From Deltaproteobacteria bacterium (lineage in GTDB: Bacteria; Desulfobacterota; Binatia; Binatales; Binataceae), in assembly GCA_021799555.1 (NCBI GenBank), contig JAJZAG010000017.1:1-23892 (forward strand): a stretch of 23,892 nt of DNA, given 5' to 3'. The position numbers were made by a program, and so were the translations under genes. The notes beneath the pieces were generated by a model, which saw only the letters and a list, made by a program, of their open reading frames with translations, was not told the DNA's origin and did no database searches. Each line of letters opens with the position of its first letter. Position 1 is the first letter of the stretch. Positions 6,358-14,209 of this stretch are shown here, piece by piece.

Positions 6358-8268
6358 TCATTTGCCGGAACCGATGAGCTGCACGATTTGAGGACTGCCG
6401 ATGGAGTTGTCGAAGATTTCGAGCGTGCCGCTGACCTTTCCCTTGGCTGCTGGATGGAACGTGACGAGTACGATGCATCGCAGGCCCGGTCCGAGCACCT
6501 GATTGCAATCGTGCACGACAGTGAACTCGGCAGTCGGCGCCTGACTTTCGACATACACGGGAACCGCTTTCTTCTTCTTCGGATTTCGGATCAGCAATCG
6601 ATGCGGCTTGCTGGTAGTGCCGACCGCGACTTTTCCGAACCGCATGATTTTCGGCGCAAAAATCAGGCGTTCGTCGACCGGCGTGAACGTCGCCGTTGGA
6701 GTCGCCGACGCCGTTACGGTCGGCGTGACTGTTGGAGTTGCGCTCGGCGTGGAAGTTACTGTGGCCGTCGGTGTAAGCGTAGCCGTCGGCGTAGGCGTGG
6801 TCGTCGGCGTGGCCGTCGCGGTTGCGGTTGAAGTGGGCGTGGCCGTTTGCGTCGCGGTCGCGGTAGCAGTGGGCGTGGCCGTTTGCGTCGCGGTTGGTGT
6901 TGGTGTCGCGGTTGGTGTGATGGTCGCCGTCGCCGTGACAGTAGGAGTGGAAGTCGGAGTCGCGGTTTGGGTTGCCGTCGCAGTTGGGGTCGCGCTGGCC
7001 GTGGCGGTCGGAGTTGGCGGTATGCCGCCGGATTCGAATGCTCCAACGTCGCAGGCCGGCGTGCCCGTGTCTTCCGGGTCGGGGCGCGCCGCGCCGCGTT
7101 GGTCGAGCGCTGGACAGTCGGAGATCGGAATCGCGTCGATTGCGGGGCTTGTTGATTGCAGCGCGATTGTCTGGGTTGGGCCGCCGTTGTTTTGCAGGCC
7201 GTTTGTCGCGAGCAGCGCATTGATACCGTCGCCCAGCTTGGCGCCATTGACGCCCGTCACGGTCGCGAAGCCGCACGAGGTGTCATCCGCGATATTGTAC
7301 CCGCCGTCGGCGATCGATCCTGCATTACTGTAGACCCCGCATTCGGGGGCGGTGCTTCCCGCGAGGATCGAGTTTTTGATCGTCGAGATTCCCGATTGGT
7401 TCGGATTGGAGTCGGCCAAAATACTCGCAGTGGCGACCGCCGCGCCGGTTCCGCCCGCGCCGATACCGTTGGCGGCGAAGGTGCAGTTCAGTAGCGTGAT
7501 GACGCCTTGATCGGTATCGATCGCACCGCCGTAAGTTCCGGCCGTGTTGGCGGAAAACGTGCTGTTGGTGACGGTGGCAGTGCCTTCGTTTTCAATCGCG
7601 CCGCCGTAAGCGCCGGCACTGTTAGTGGAAAACGTACTTCCGTTAACGGTCAGCGAGTTCTGGTTATAGATAGCGCCGCCGCGTCCGCTCGAGCCGCTGC
7701 TTTCGTTATTCAGGAAAGTCGAGTTGGTAACGATCGTCGAACCCGCGTTGAGGATCGCGGCGCCGCCGCCGTTGGCGGCTCCGTTCGCGTTCTGAATCGT
7801 AATCTGGTTCAGCGTCAGTGAGGACGAACTATTATCGACGACGAACACGTTGAATTGGTTCGCTCCGTCAATCGTGACGTTCTCATCGCTGCCGTCGATC
7901 GTCACCGTGTTCAGGATTCCGTCGGTGAACGCGCTGGTCAGCGTGATCGTTCCGCTCACGGAAAATAGGATCGTGTCGTTGCCGGTTCCCGGTGCGCAGT
8001 CGCCGTTGGTGACGTCGGATTCGTTATAGGCGTTCTCCAGGGCCTCGCGCAGGCTGCATAAACCGTCGCCCGGGGTATTCGAGTCGGTAAGGGTATTGAC
8101 CACAATCGGCGCGGCGCTCGCGCGCAGCGTGTGGTCGAACAGGATTGCGGCGGCGACGATCAGCAATCCCGCGAGGATCGTTATCCGCCCCGCCGGGCCG
8201 ATTGGTGCGGCAGAGACCGGCAGCCCGCGCCGCTCGCGTGCGGCTCCGTTTGCGCGTACGTGGCGCAT
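6358..8268 (-). CDS. Secreted CSLREA/beta-helix protein with Thr-Pro linker and ASH-like C-terminal domain
   Basis: The 636-residue protein has an N-terminal hydrophobic segment (about 29-45), consistent with export or membrane anchoring. A CSLREA domain covers about 55-85, with the motif CSLREALENAY at 71-81. Repeats of the type TVTNSTFSANTAGTYGGAI at 120-300 look like a right-handed beta-helix. A choice-of-anchor Q-type segment (STSPAIDAI ... DVGAFE) lies at 372-412. A Thr/Pro/Ala linker fills 417-530, and a C-terminal ASH/choice-of-anchor D-type beta domain begins near 535 (FGKVAVGTTSKPHRLLIRN). Such proteins are surface or secreted; a role in adhesion or envelope structure is inference, and no enzyme motif is seen. 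The start is uncertain, as no ribosome site precedes ATG 8268. Confidence 0.85.
   Translation of the reverse strand: MRHVRANGAARERRGLPVSAAPIGPAGRITILAGLLIVAAAILFDHTLRASAAPIVVNTLTDSNTPGDGLCSLREALENAYNESDVTNGDCAPGTGNDTILFSVSGTITLTSAFTDGILNTVTIDGSDENVTIDGANQFNVFVVDNSSSSLTLNQITIQNANGAANGGGAAILNAGSTIVTNSTFLNNESSGSSGRGGAIYNQNSLTVNGSTFSTNSAGAYGGAIENEGTATVTNSTFSANTAGTYGGAIDTDQGVITLLNCTFAANGIGAGGTGAAVATASILADSNPNQSGISTIKNSILAGSTAPECGVYSNAGSIADGGYNIADDTSCGFATVTGVNGAKLGDGINALLATNGLQNNGGPTQTIALQSTSPAIDAIPISDCPALDQRGAARPDPEDTGTPACDVGAFESGGIPPTPTATASATPTATATQTATPTSTPTVTATATITPTATPTPTATQTATPTATATATQTATPTSTATATATPTTTPTPTATLTPTATVTSTPSATPTVTPTVTASATPTATFTPVDERLIFAPKIMRFGKVAVGTTSKPHRLLIRNPKKKKAVPVYVESQAPTAEFTVVHDCNQVLGPGLRCIVLVTFHPAAKGKVSGTLEIFDNSIGSPQIVQLIGSGK
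6679..7020 (-). repeat. Low-complexity repeat coding for the Thr/Pro/Ala linker
   Basis: About 340 bases code for some 114 residues made almost only of Thr, Pro, Ala, with some Val, Ser and Gln, in patterns such as TPTATATQTATPTSTPT. The DNA shows the motif GGCGTGGCCGT and relatives many times, with synonymous variation between units, so it is an aged tandem array and not a recent expansion. It joins the beta-helix part to the C-terminal domain. Confidence 0.9.
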
Positions 8269-8327
8269 TCGTGGGTTGTGCGATCGGCGAGCGATTTGAG
8301 AGCGTTCCGAGACGAGTCGATTAAGCT

Positions 8328-8372
8328 CGCGAATCGGCCTCCCCTGGAGTTACTCTCGAAAGCCGATTCGCG
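8328..8372. repeat. Perfect inverted repeat around the stop codon of the phosphotransferase gene
   Basis: CGCGAATCGGC (8328-8338) and GCCGATTCGCG (8362-8372) are exact 11-base complements with a 23-base loop holding the stop codon (8350-8352). One arm codes for the last residues ARIG of the phosphotransferase. There is no T tract, so it is either a Rho-type or stability hairpin, or a coincidence of coding sequence. Confidence 0.6.
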
Positions 8373-9444
8373 CGGCGACCCGGGCTGCCGCGACCGCGAG
8401 CGCCGGCGCGTGCGTGCCCATCGTGGCGAAGCGCGGGTCGCTGGTCTGGCCGCGGACGTAGCGCACGTAAATCTGCTCGACAACGGTTGCATTCTTCCAG
8501 TGCGCCCACGCCCAGTAATACGCGATATGGCTAAGGTCGCGTCCGGTGCGTTTCGCGTAGCGCTCGATCAGTTCGTCGCGGGTCATGAATCCCGGGCGCA
8601 GGGTATGAACCTCGCCCTGGCTGGTGTCGAGCAGCTCGGGCGGGTCAGTTTTGTCGCGCCAGTAGTTGAGCGCGATTCCCACATCGACCAGCGGATCGCC
8701 GAGCGTGGACATCTCCCAGTCAAACACGCCGACAATCTTTCCCGGGTCGTGCGAATCGATCATCACATTGTGCAGATAGTAATCGTTGTGGATGATCGAA
8801 GGGACTTGCGCGGGCGGGGTGTGCTCGACGAACCACGCGCCAAGTTTTTCCATCAGCGGCACTTCGCGAGTCTTGGCCGCCTCCCATCGCTTCATCCATC
8901 CATTGGTCTGCCGGACCAGAAAGCCTTCGGGCTTGCCCAGGTTTTCGAGTCCGAGCGCGCGGTAGTCCACCGCGTGCAGATCGGCGGCAGTGTCGATAAA
9001 GCCCGCCGAGAGTTTCCGTAGCGAGGCGGGATCCTGCGGGAGTTCGTCGGGGAGTGGCTGGCGGTTCTTGATGACGATTCCGCTGCGCCGTTCCATCACG
9101 AAAAACGGAGCTCCGATAATCGAGGTGTCCTCGCAAAACAGCATCGCGCGCGGCGCCGGCTTGAACGCCTGCCACAGCCGCGACAGTACGCGATATTCCC
9201 GCGCCATATCGTGTCCGCCGACCGGCAGCGGTCCGAACGGCGGACGGCGCATGACCCATTCCAGGTCGCCGAAACGGAGCAGGTAGGTCAGGTTCGAATG
9301 CCCGCCGCGGAATTGTTTCACGCTAAGCGGCCTTTCGGCGCCGGGCAGCTTGCCCTTCAGGTAAGCTTGTAGTCTAGCCCAGTCGAGTTGCTCTTCATCG
9401 CGTACTTCACCGTACTCGGGAACGATTTCGATTGCTTCGGCCAT
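8350..9444 (-). CDS. Phosphotransferase family protein (APH fold, ACAD10/11 N-terminal type)
   Basis: The 364-residue protein has an aminoglycoside-phosphotransferase/choline-kinase fold. Its phosphate-transfer loop is IIHNDYYLHN (Asp221, Asn226; the more common form is HGD) and the metal-binding DFD-type motif is FDWEMSTLGDP with Asp242. The N-terminal part has FRGGHSNLTYLL as the nucleotide loop and VMRRPPFG at 64-71. This subgroup matches the kinase half of animal ACAD10/ACAD11, which phosphorylates 4-hydroxyacyl-CoAs; the neighbouring dehydrogenase is of the matching type. The gene lies 114 bases downstream of that dehydrogenase, with a hairpin between. It is unlikely to be an antibiotic-resistance enzyme. 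The start ATG 9444 is supported by the alignment of the N-terminus only. Confidence 0.88.
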   Translation of the reverse strand: MAEAIEIVPEYGEVRDEEQLDWARLQAYLKGKLPGAERPLSVKQFRGGHSNLTYLLRFGDLEWVMRRPPFGPLPVGGHDMAREYRVLSRLWQAFKPAPRAMLFCEDTSIIGAPFFVMERRSGIVIKNRQPLPDELPQDPASLRKLSAGFIDTAADLHAVDYRALGLENLGKPEGFLVRQTNGWMKRWEAAKTREVPLMEKLGAWFVEHTPPAQVPSIIHNDYYLHNVMIDSHDPGKIVGVFDWEMSTLGDPLVDVGIALNYWRDKTDPPELLDTSQGEVHTLRPGFMTRDELIERYAKRTGRDLSHIAYYWAWAHWKNATVVEQIYVRYVRGQTSDPRFATMGTHAPALAVAAARVAARIGFRE

Positions 9445-9501
9445 GATGGATCGATCCGCCTGGAAATTTTTCTATTTCCGATCTGCTCGAGTGCAAAGCG
9501 A

Positions 9502-9534
9502 CGAGCGCCCGCGCCGTCGCGGCGTGGGCGCTCG
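9502..9534. repeat. Strong intergenic hairpin between the two ACAD10/11-type genes
   Basis: CGAGCGCCC and GGGCGCTCG flank a second near-perfect pairing (CGCCG with CGGCG), giving a stem of about 16 bp with one G-T pair and a TCG loop. No T tract follows on either strand. It lies after the stop of the dehydrogenase (9559) and before the phosphotransferase start (9444), so it may lower read-through or protect the upstream message. Confidence 0.6.
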
Positions 9535-9558
9535 AAGTCAACTTAATCCCTTACCGGC

Positions 9559-10749
9559 TCAGCGCCATTTGCGCAGCTCGCGGCGCGCGATCGTCTGGCG
9601 ATGCACTTCGTCGGGGCCGTCCGCGATACGCAGGGCGCGGCTCTCGCGCCACATCCGGGCGATCGGAAAATCGTCGCTGACCCCGGCCGCCCCGTAGAGC
9701 TGGATCGCGCGGTCGAGCACGCGCATCACCATGTTCGCGCACTGCACCTTGATCATCGAAATCTGCTGGCGCGCTTCCTTCTTGCCATAGGTGTCCATCT
9801 GCCACGCCGCGTTCATCACCATCAGGCGGCAAGCGTCCACCTCGATTCGCGAATCGGCGATCCATTCCTGGATATTCGCCTTGTCGGCAAGCAGGCTCCC
9901 GTGAGTCCATCGCACGTTCGCCCGCTGGCACATCAACTCGATCGCGCGTTCGGCGATTCCGATCGTGCGCATGCAGTGATGGATTCGGCCGGGTCCGAGG
10001 CGCGCCTGCGAAATCGCAAAGCCCGCTCCTTCACTGCCGAGTACGTTGGTCACCGGCACGCGGCAATCCTTGTAAATAATCTCGCAATGCCCGCCGCCGC
10101 CGACATGGCCCATCACCGGCACCGGACGCACGAGGTTGAAGCCGGGAGTATCGGTCGGAACGATAATCTGGCTCGCGCGCCGATGCGGCTCGGCGTCGGG
10201 ATCGGTCACCACCATCGCGATTGCGAAGCTCGAGCCGATCGCGTTCGAGGTGAACCACTTGTGGCCGTTGATAACGTAGTAGTCACCCTCGCGCACGGCG
10301 CGGGTCTTGAGCTGAGTCGGGTCGGAACCCGCCGTGTCCGGCTCGGTCATCGAAAAGCACGTGCGCATCGTGCCTTCTAGGCAGGGCTTGAGCCACTTGT
10401 CCTTCTGCTCCTGAGTGCCGAACTCGGCCAGGATCTCCATGTTCCCGGTGTCGGGCGCCATGCAGTTGAAGGCGCGCGCGCCGAGCGGGCTGCGGCCCAT
10501 GATCTCGCACAGCGGCGCGTACTCGTAGTTTTTGAGCCCGGCGCCGTATTTTTCGTCGGGCAGGAACAGGTTCCAGAGCTTTTCGGCTTTGGCCTTCTTC
10601 CTGATCTCTTTCATTACGGGGTGTTCTTCGTGGGAATCGGCGCGCTCCTGCGTCATCACTTCCTTCTCGGCCGGATAGACGTACTGGTCCATGAAGGCTG
10701 CCACGCGCTTGCGCAAATCCTCGGTTTTCGGGCTAAGCGAAAAATCCAT
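9559..10749 (-). CDS. Acyl-CoA dehydrogenase, ACAD10/11-like
   Basis: The 396-residue protein has the complete acyl-CoA dehydrogenase fold: an N-terminal helical domain, the FAD/substrate signature CFSMTEPDTAGSDPTQL near 132-148, a middle beta domain with the phrase YVINGHKWFTSNA, and a C-terminal helical bundle. Where medium-chain dehydrogenase has catalytic Glu in YEGT, this protein has Asp377 in IADGPDEVHR, the form typical of the ACAD10/11 group. It oxidises an acyl-CoA to the enoyl-CoA using FAD. The adjoining phosphotransferase suggests the pair handles hydroxylated acyl-CoAs: phosphorylation, then elimination and further oxidation. GAGG stands 7 bases before ATG 10749. The family is secure, the substrate length unknown. 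Confidence 0.93.
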   Translation of the reverse strand: MDFSLSPKTEDLRKRVAAFMDQYVYPAEKEVMTQERADSHEEHPVMKEIRKKAKAEKLWNLFLPDEKYGAGLKNYEYAPLCEIMGRSPLGARAFNCMAPDTGNMEILAEFGTQEQKDKWLKPCLEGTMRTCFSMTEPDTAGSDPTQLKTRAVREGDYYVINGHKWFTSNAIGSSFAIAMVVTDPDAEPHRRASQIIVPTDTPGFNLVRPVPVMGHVGGGGHCEIIYKDCRVPVTNVLGSEGAGFAISQARLGPGRIHHCMRTIGIAERAIELMCQRANVRWTHGSLLADKANIQEWIADSRIEVDACRLMVMNAAWQMDTYGKKEARQQISMIKVQCANMVMRVLDRAIQLYGAAGVSDDFPIARMWRESRALRIADGPDEVHRQTIARRELRKWR

Positions 10750-10899
10750 CTCTCATCCTCGCGGGTATGGTGATTTATCAGGGCAAGTCATAACTCAGAT
10801 CGGAAATAAATAGAAGCCTGCGCGGACTCGATTAGACGTGGGTTCCGGGAGCCGCGCGAGGCGATTGCACGCAGGCGCGATGTCGCGTAGCCTCGCGGT

Positions 10900-11253
10900 A
10901 TGTTTCGGCGCGCCGCAATTATGCTGCTTGCACTCGCGACGCTCGCCTCTGCGGGCGGTTTCTTCGCGGTTGAAGCCGCAAGCGCCGCCCTCGCGTGCTG
11001 CTCGAGTTCGTGTCCCGCGCCAGCGCGGCCTGCCCGGGACGCGGCGCGATGTTGCCGGATAGCGCCGCTTGCGCAGGCGCAAGATCAGGCGGCGCCCCAA
11101 TTGCCGAAACCAGTTGCGAACCCGTGCGCCGCGTCTGCGGTCGCATCGTTCCCACCGGCTGCGATCGCGCGCGCCGCCGTACGATCCTCTGCCGGCGAGT
11201 CTCCACCCGCGGACTCACCGACGGCTGCGCGGCTCTGCTCGTTCCAGATCTGA
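10900..11253 (+). CDS. Small Cys-rich secreted protein at the head of the metal-efflux operon
   Basis: This 117-residue ORF begins MFRRAAIMLLALATLASAGG, a clear signal peptide. The mature part starts with a cysteine cluster, ACCSSSC and then ARCCR (pattern CC-x3-C-x12-CC), followed by an Ala/Pro-rich stretch. I do not recognise a named family. Small exported Cys- or Met-rich proteins are often encoded beside Cus-type pumps, so metal binding in the periplasm is a reasonable guess but is not shown. No ribosome site precedes ATG 10900 or the alternative ATG 10921. The signal peptide and place in the operon are the main arguments that it is real. Confidence 0.55.
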   Translation: MFRRAAIMLLALATLASAGGFFAVEAASAALACCSSSCPAPARPARDAARCCRIAPLAQAQDQAAPQLPKPVANPCAASAVASFPPAAIARAAVRSSAGESPPADSPTAARLCSFQI

Positions 11254-11278
11254 TTCACAAATCGACAATCGTCTTCGC

Positions 11279-11324
11279 GCGATAGCTCGTGTCCGCGCCG
11301 CTGCGCGCGCGCAGCCGCTATCGC
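11279..11324. repeat. Inverted repeat between the Cys-rich protein and cusC-like genes
   Basis: GCGATAGC (11279-11286) and GCTATCGC (11317-11324) are exact complements, and the loop between them contains the further palindrome GCTGCGCGCGCGCAGC. The nested hairpin lies about 70 bases before the cusC-like start. It may be an attenuator, a processing site or a weak terminator (ATTTT follows). Confidence 0.45.
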
Positions 11325-11392
11325 ATTCGAGGATTTTCGCCCGTGCGCCGAGGTGCGCGCGGCGATGTGGTTCATGCGATGGGTGAATTGAG

Positions 11393-12700
11393 ATGAAAGC
11401 GAAGTACCAACCGCGGCCTGCGCGAGTCTGTTGCGCGCTCGCACTCGCGATAAAGATCGCAATCGGGGGAGTTGCGCCATCGGCGTTTGCCGCCGAATCG
11501 GATCCGGACGCGCAGACCGGGCCGCTTGCGGTTGACGCGCTCGTGGCCGAAGCGATGCGCTCTAGTCCTGAGATCGCCGCCGCGCGCAGCCATTACGAGG
11601 CGACGACGCGCGTGCCGATTCAGGTCTCGACCCTGCCCGATCCGGAAATCTCGCTTCAGCAACTCACGGTCGGCAGTCCGCAGCCTTTCTCCGGCTACGA
11701 ATCGAGCAACTTTTATTACACCGGCTTTGGCTTCTCGCAGGCGATTCCCGGGCCGGGAAAGCTCAAGCTGCGCGCGGATCAGGCAAAAAAAGATGCCAGG
11801 ACGGCGGATCTCAGCCTGCTTTCCGTCACCCGCCGGGTCGCCGAAAAAGTTCGTGAAGACGCCTTCAATCTATTTTTCCTGACTCGCGTCCGCATCCTGC
11901 TGGAGCGCACTCAATCCGACCTCGCATCGATCGCGAGCGCAACCGCCGCGCAATATCGCACCGGAACCGCGCAGCAGCAGGATGTGCTGAAGGCGCAGCT
12001 TGCGATGACCTCGATCCTGAAGGACCTCGAGGTCAACCACGACGATATCGAGGCGGCCGAGGCGGACCTCAAGGCGATCCTCGGGCGCGAGCAGGATTCG
12101 CGCGATATCGAGATCGCCGACGTCGCGCCGACCGACTTGAAGCTTAGTCGCGCACGGCTCGAGGCCGCCGCCGACAGTTCGCCGAGCTTACGGATGGCGC
12201 GCACCGCCGTCGAACGCAGCAAAGATGCGCTGGCACTGGCACGGCGCAACTACTGGCCCGATTTCGACGTCGGCTACATGTACCAGAAAACCGGCCCCGG
12301 TTTTGGCGATTACTACATGCTGACCGTGGGCGCGAAAATCCCCTTATATTTCTGGCGCAAACAAACCCCCGCCGTCGAGCAGGCCGCGCTCGAGAAGACC
12401 GCCGCGCAAAGCGAGCTGCGCGCGACGCGCCTCGAAACGCTTTCCGATCTGCAAGCGGCGGCGGTCTCGGTCCGCACCCAGGCTCGGATTATCGCGATGT
12501 ACCGCGACGGGCTGATTCCGCAGGCCCTCGCGACGATGAAATCCGCGCGCGCCGCGTACCGGACCGGCAAGGTCGATTTCCAGACGATGCTTTCCGCCGT
12601 GATGGCGCTGCTCGAGTTGCGCGAGGGATATTTCCGCGCGATTGCCGACCACGAAATCGCCGTCGCGCGCGTCCGCCGGATAATCGGAGACCAATCATGA
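11393..12700 (+). CDS. TolC-family outer-membrane channel of the heavy-metal efflux system (CusC-like)
   Basis: The 435-residue protein has a signal peptide (about 1-33, cut likely after AFA) and two outer-membrane-efflux (OEP) repeats with long amphipathic helices; a typical phrase is YRTGTAQQQDVLKAQLAM in the first and YRTGKVDFQTMLSAVMAL in the second. It forms the trimeric outer-membrane duct of the pump made with the two following genes. No lipobox cysteine is seen at the signal cleavage site, unlike E. coli CusC, which is a lipoprotein. The stop overlaps the start of the adaptor gene by four bases (ATGA at 12697), showing translational coupling. Confidence 0.9.
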   Translation: MKAKYQPRPARVCCALALAIKIAIGGVAPSAFAAESDPDAQTGPLAVDALVAEAMRSSPEIAAARSHYEATTRVPIQVSTLPDPEISLQQLTVGSPQPFSGYESSNFYYTGFGFSQAIPGPGKLKLRADQAKKDARTADLSLLSVTRRVAEKVREDAFNLFFLTRVRILLERTQSDLASIASATAAQYRTGTAQQQDVLKAQLAMTSILKDLEVNHDDIEAAEADLKAILGREQDSRDIEIADVAPTDLKLSRARLEAAADSSPSLRMARTAVERSKDALALARRNYWPDFDVGYMYQKTGPGFGDYYMLTVGAKIPLYFWRKQTPAVEQAALEKTAAQSELRATRLETLSDLQAAAVSVRTQARIIAMYRDGLIPQALATMKSARAAYRTGKVDFQTMLSAVMALLELREGYFRAIADHEIAVARVRRIIGDQS

Positions 12701-14193
12701 CACGCGCGAAATTCGCACCCGCATTTCTTGCCGCAATCGTCGCGGTCGCCGCCGCTATCTCCACGCCGCCGGCGGCCCGCGCGCAATCCGCCGCGCCGCC
12801 GCATCTGGTAGCGATCGTCGTGCCGCCCGAGCGCCGCCAGTTGATCGGGGTTAAGTTCGCCACCGTCGAGCGGCGCGCCGTCGTCGATCGAATCGACGCT
12901 ACCGGCATCGTCGAGGCTGACGAGCAGCGCGAAAGCTACGTCCAGACGCGCTTTCCCGGATGGATCAGGCAGGTGTTCGTGAACCAGAACTGGCAAGCCG
13001 TGCGCAAGGGGCAGCCGCTGTTCACGATCTACAGCCCCGACCTCGTCAACGCCGAAAATGAGTATCTGATCGCGCTCGGCGAAAATGCGCAGGTGCAAAA
13101 CAGCGCCGTTGCCGGAGTTTCCGGCGGCGCCGCCGCGATGGTTTCGGCGGCGCTCGACCGGTTGCGGCTGTTCGGCGTGCCCGAGCGCGAGCTGCGCCGC
13201 CTCGAACGCGAGCGCACCGTCCGCGACGCGATCGAAATCGACTCGCCGGCGACCGGCTATATCGCCGACCGCGCCGCGTTGCCCAATCTCTACGCCGATC
13301 CCGCAACCCGGCTCTACACGATCGCGAACCTTGACCGGGTATGGGTTTACGCCGCGATCTTTCAGGATCGCCTCGCCGAAATCCATCCGGGCGATTCCGT
13401 CGCGGTCCGCGTCGATTCATTTCCGGGCCGCGTCTTCGCCGGCAAGGTCGATTACATCTGGCCCGCGATCGATCCCGCCACGCGCACCGCGCGCGTGCGC
13501 TGCGCGCTCGGCAACGCGGACGCGATGCTGAAGCTCGGGATGTTCGTGCAGGTCGCGATCGCGCCAAACCTTGGACGCGCGCTCGTTATCCCTGCCTCGG
13601 GCGTGCTGCAAACCGGTACACGTAATGTAGTCTTCATCGATCGCGGCGACGGCTATCTCGAGCCCGCCAACGTCGAGCTCGGCCCGCGCGTCGGCGCAAA
13701 CTTCGTCGTGCGCAAGGGTCTTTCGCCCGGACAGCGAATCGTCAGCTCGGCGAATTTCCTGATCGATTCCGAGAGCCAGCTCGAAGCCGCGATCGGCGGC
13801 TACACCCCTCCGCCTCCAGGCGCGACCCAGCAAGCGGTCGCGGCGGCAAGCGGCAAAGCGGCTCCCGCCGCCACGCTTGCGCTAGCCACCGAACCGTCGC
13901 CACCCGCGCGCGGCAAAAACCGCATCACCGTCGCGCTTTCCGATCCGGACGGCAAACCCATCACCGGCGCGCAGGTTACGGTCGCTTTTTATATGGCGGC
14001 GATGCCGTCGATGGGGATGGCCGCGATTCGCGCCAGCGCCAAGCTGACCGACCGAGGCTCGGGAAGATACGCCGGCACGCTCGACCTCGAAAGCGGCGGC
14101 ACCTACGCGGTGACGATTTCCGCGCAAAAAGACGGCCTTCCGGTCGCGAGCAAACAACTCAACGTTTCGGTCGCCGGACCGATGGCGATGTAG
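12697..14193 (+). CDS. Periplasmic adaptor of a Cus-type pump (CusB-like) with extra Met-rich C-terminal domain
   Basis: The 498-residue protein has a signal peptide (1-29), then the membrane-fusion-protein body: barrel-sandwich half at 80-125 with FPGWIRQVFVNQ and KGQPLFTIYSPDLVNAENEY, a helical hairpin to about 185, and beta-barrel and membrane-proximal parts to about 365. This pattern is that of CusB rather than AcrA. An Ala/Pro linker (about 368-407) leads to a C-terminal domain of about 90 residues resembling the FixH/YtkA-like fold, with M433, M436, M439 and M441 in MAAMPSMGM. The N-terminal methionines that bind Cu(I) in E. coli CusB are absent, so the added domain may take over metal capture; that is inference. 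Confidence 0.9.
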   Translation: MTRAKFAPAFLAAIVAVAAAISTPPAARAQSAAPPHLVAIVVPPERRQLIGVKFATVERRAVVDRIDATGIVEADEQRESYVQTRFPGWIRQVFVNQNWQAVRKGQPLFTIYSPDLVNAENEYLIALGENAQVQNSAVAGVSGGAAAMVSAALDRLRLFGVPERELRRLERERTVRDAIEIDSPATGYIADRAALPNLYADPATRLYTIANLDRVWVYAAIFQDRLAEIHPGDSVAVRVDSFPGRVFAGKVDYIWPAIDPATRTARVRCALGNADAMLKLGMFVQVAIAPNLGRALVIPASGVLQTGTRNVVFIDRGDGYLEPANVELGPRVGANFVVRKGLSPGQRIVSSANFLIDSESQLEAAIGGYTPPPPGATQQAVAAASGKAAPAATLALATEPSPPARGKNRITVALSDPDGKPITGAQVTVAFYMAAMPSMGMAAIRASAKLTDRGSGRYAGTLDLESGGTYAVTISAQKDGLPVASKQLNVSVAGPMAM

Positions 14194-14209
14194 CCGGAGG
14201 GCGCGCGCC

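Noticed and set aside
6679..7020. CRISPR-like appearance of short repeats
   Set aside because: Units are a few bases long, in phase with codons, with no spacers of equal size; it codes for the Thr/Pro linker.
6599..7333. Plus-strand frame of 241 codons rich in Val/Gly/Ala
   Set aside because: It is the antisense of the Thr/Pro linker repeat, which gives endless VAVGVAV text.
8350..9444. Aminoglycoside resistance gene
   Set aside because: The fold is shared, but the sequence pattern and its dehydrogenase neighbour fit the ACAD10/11-type kinase group.
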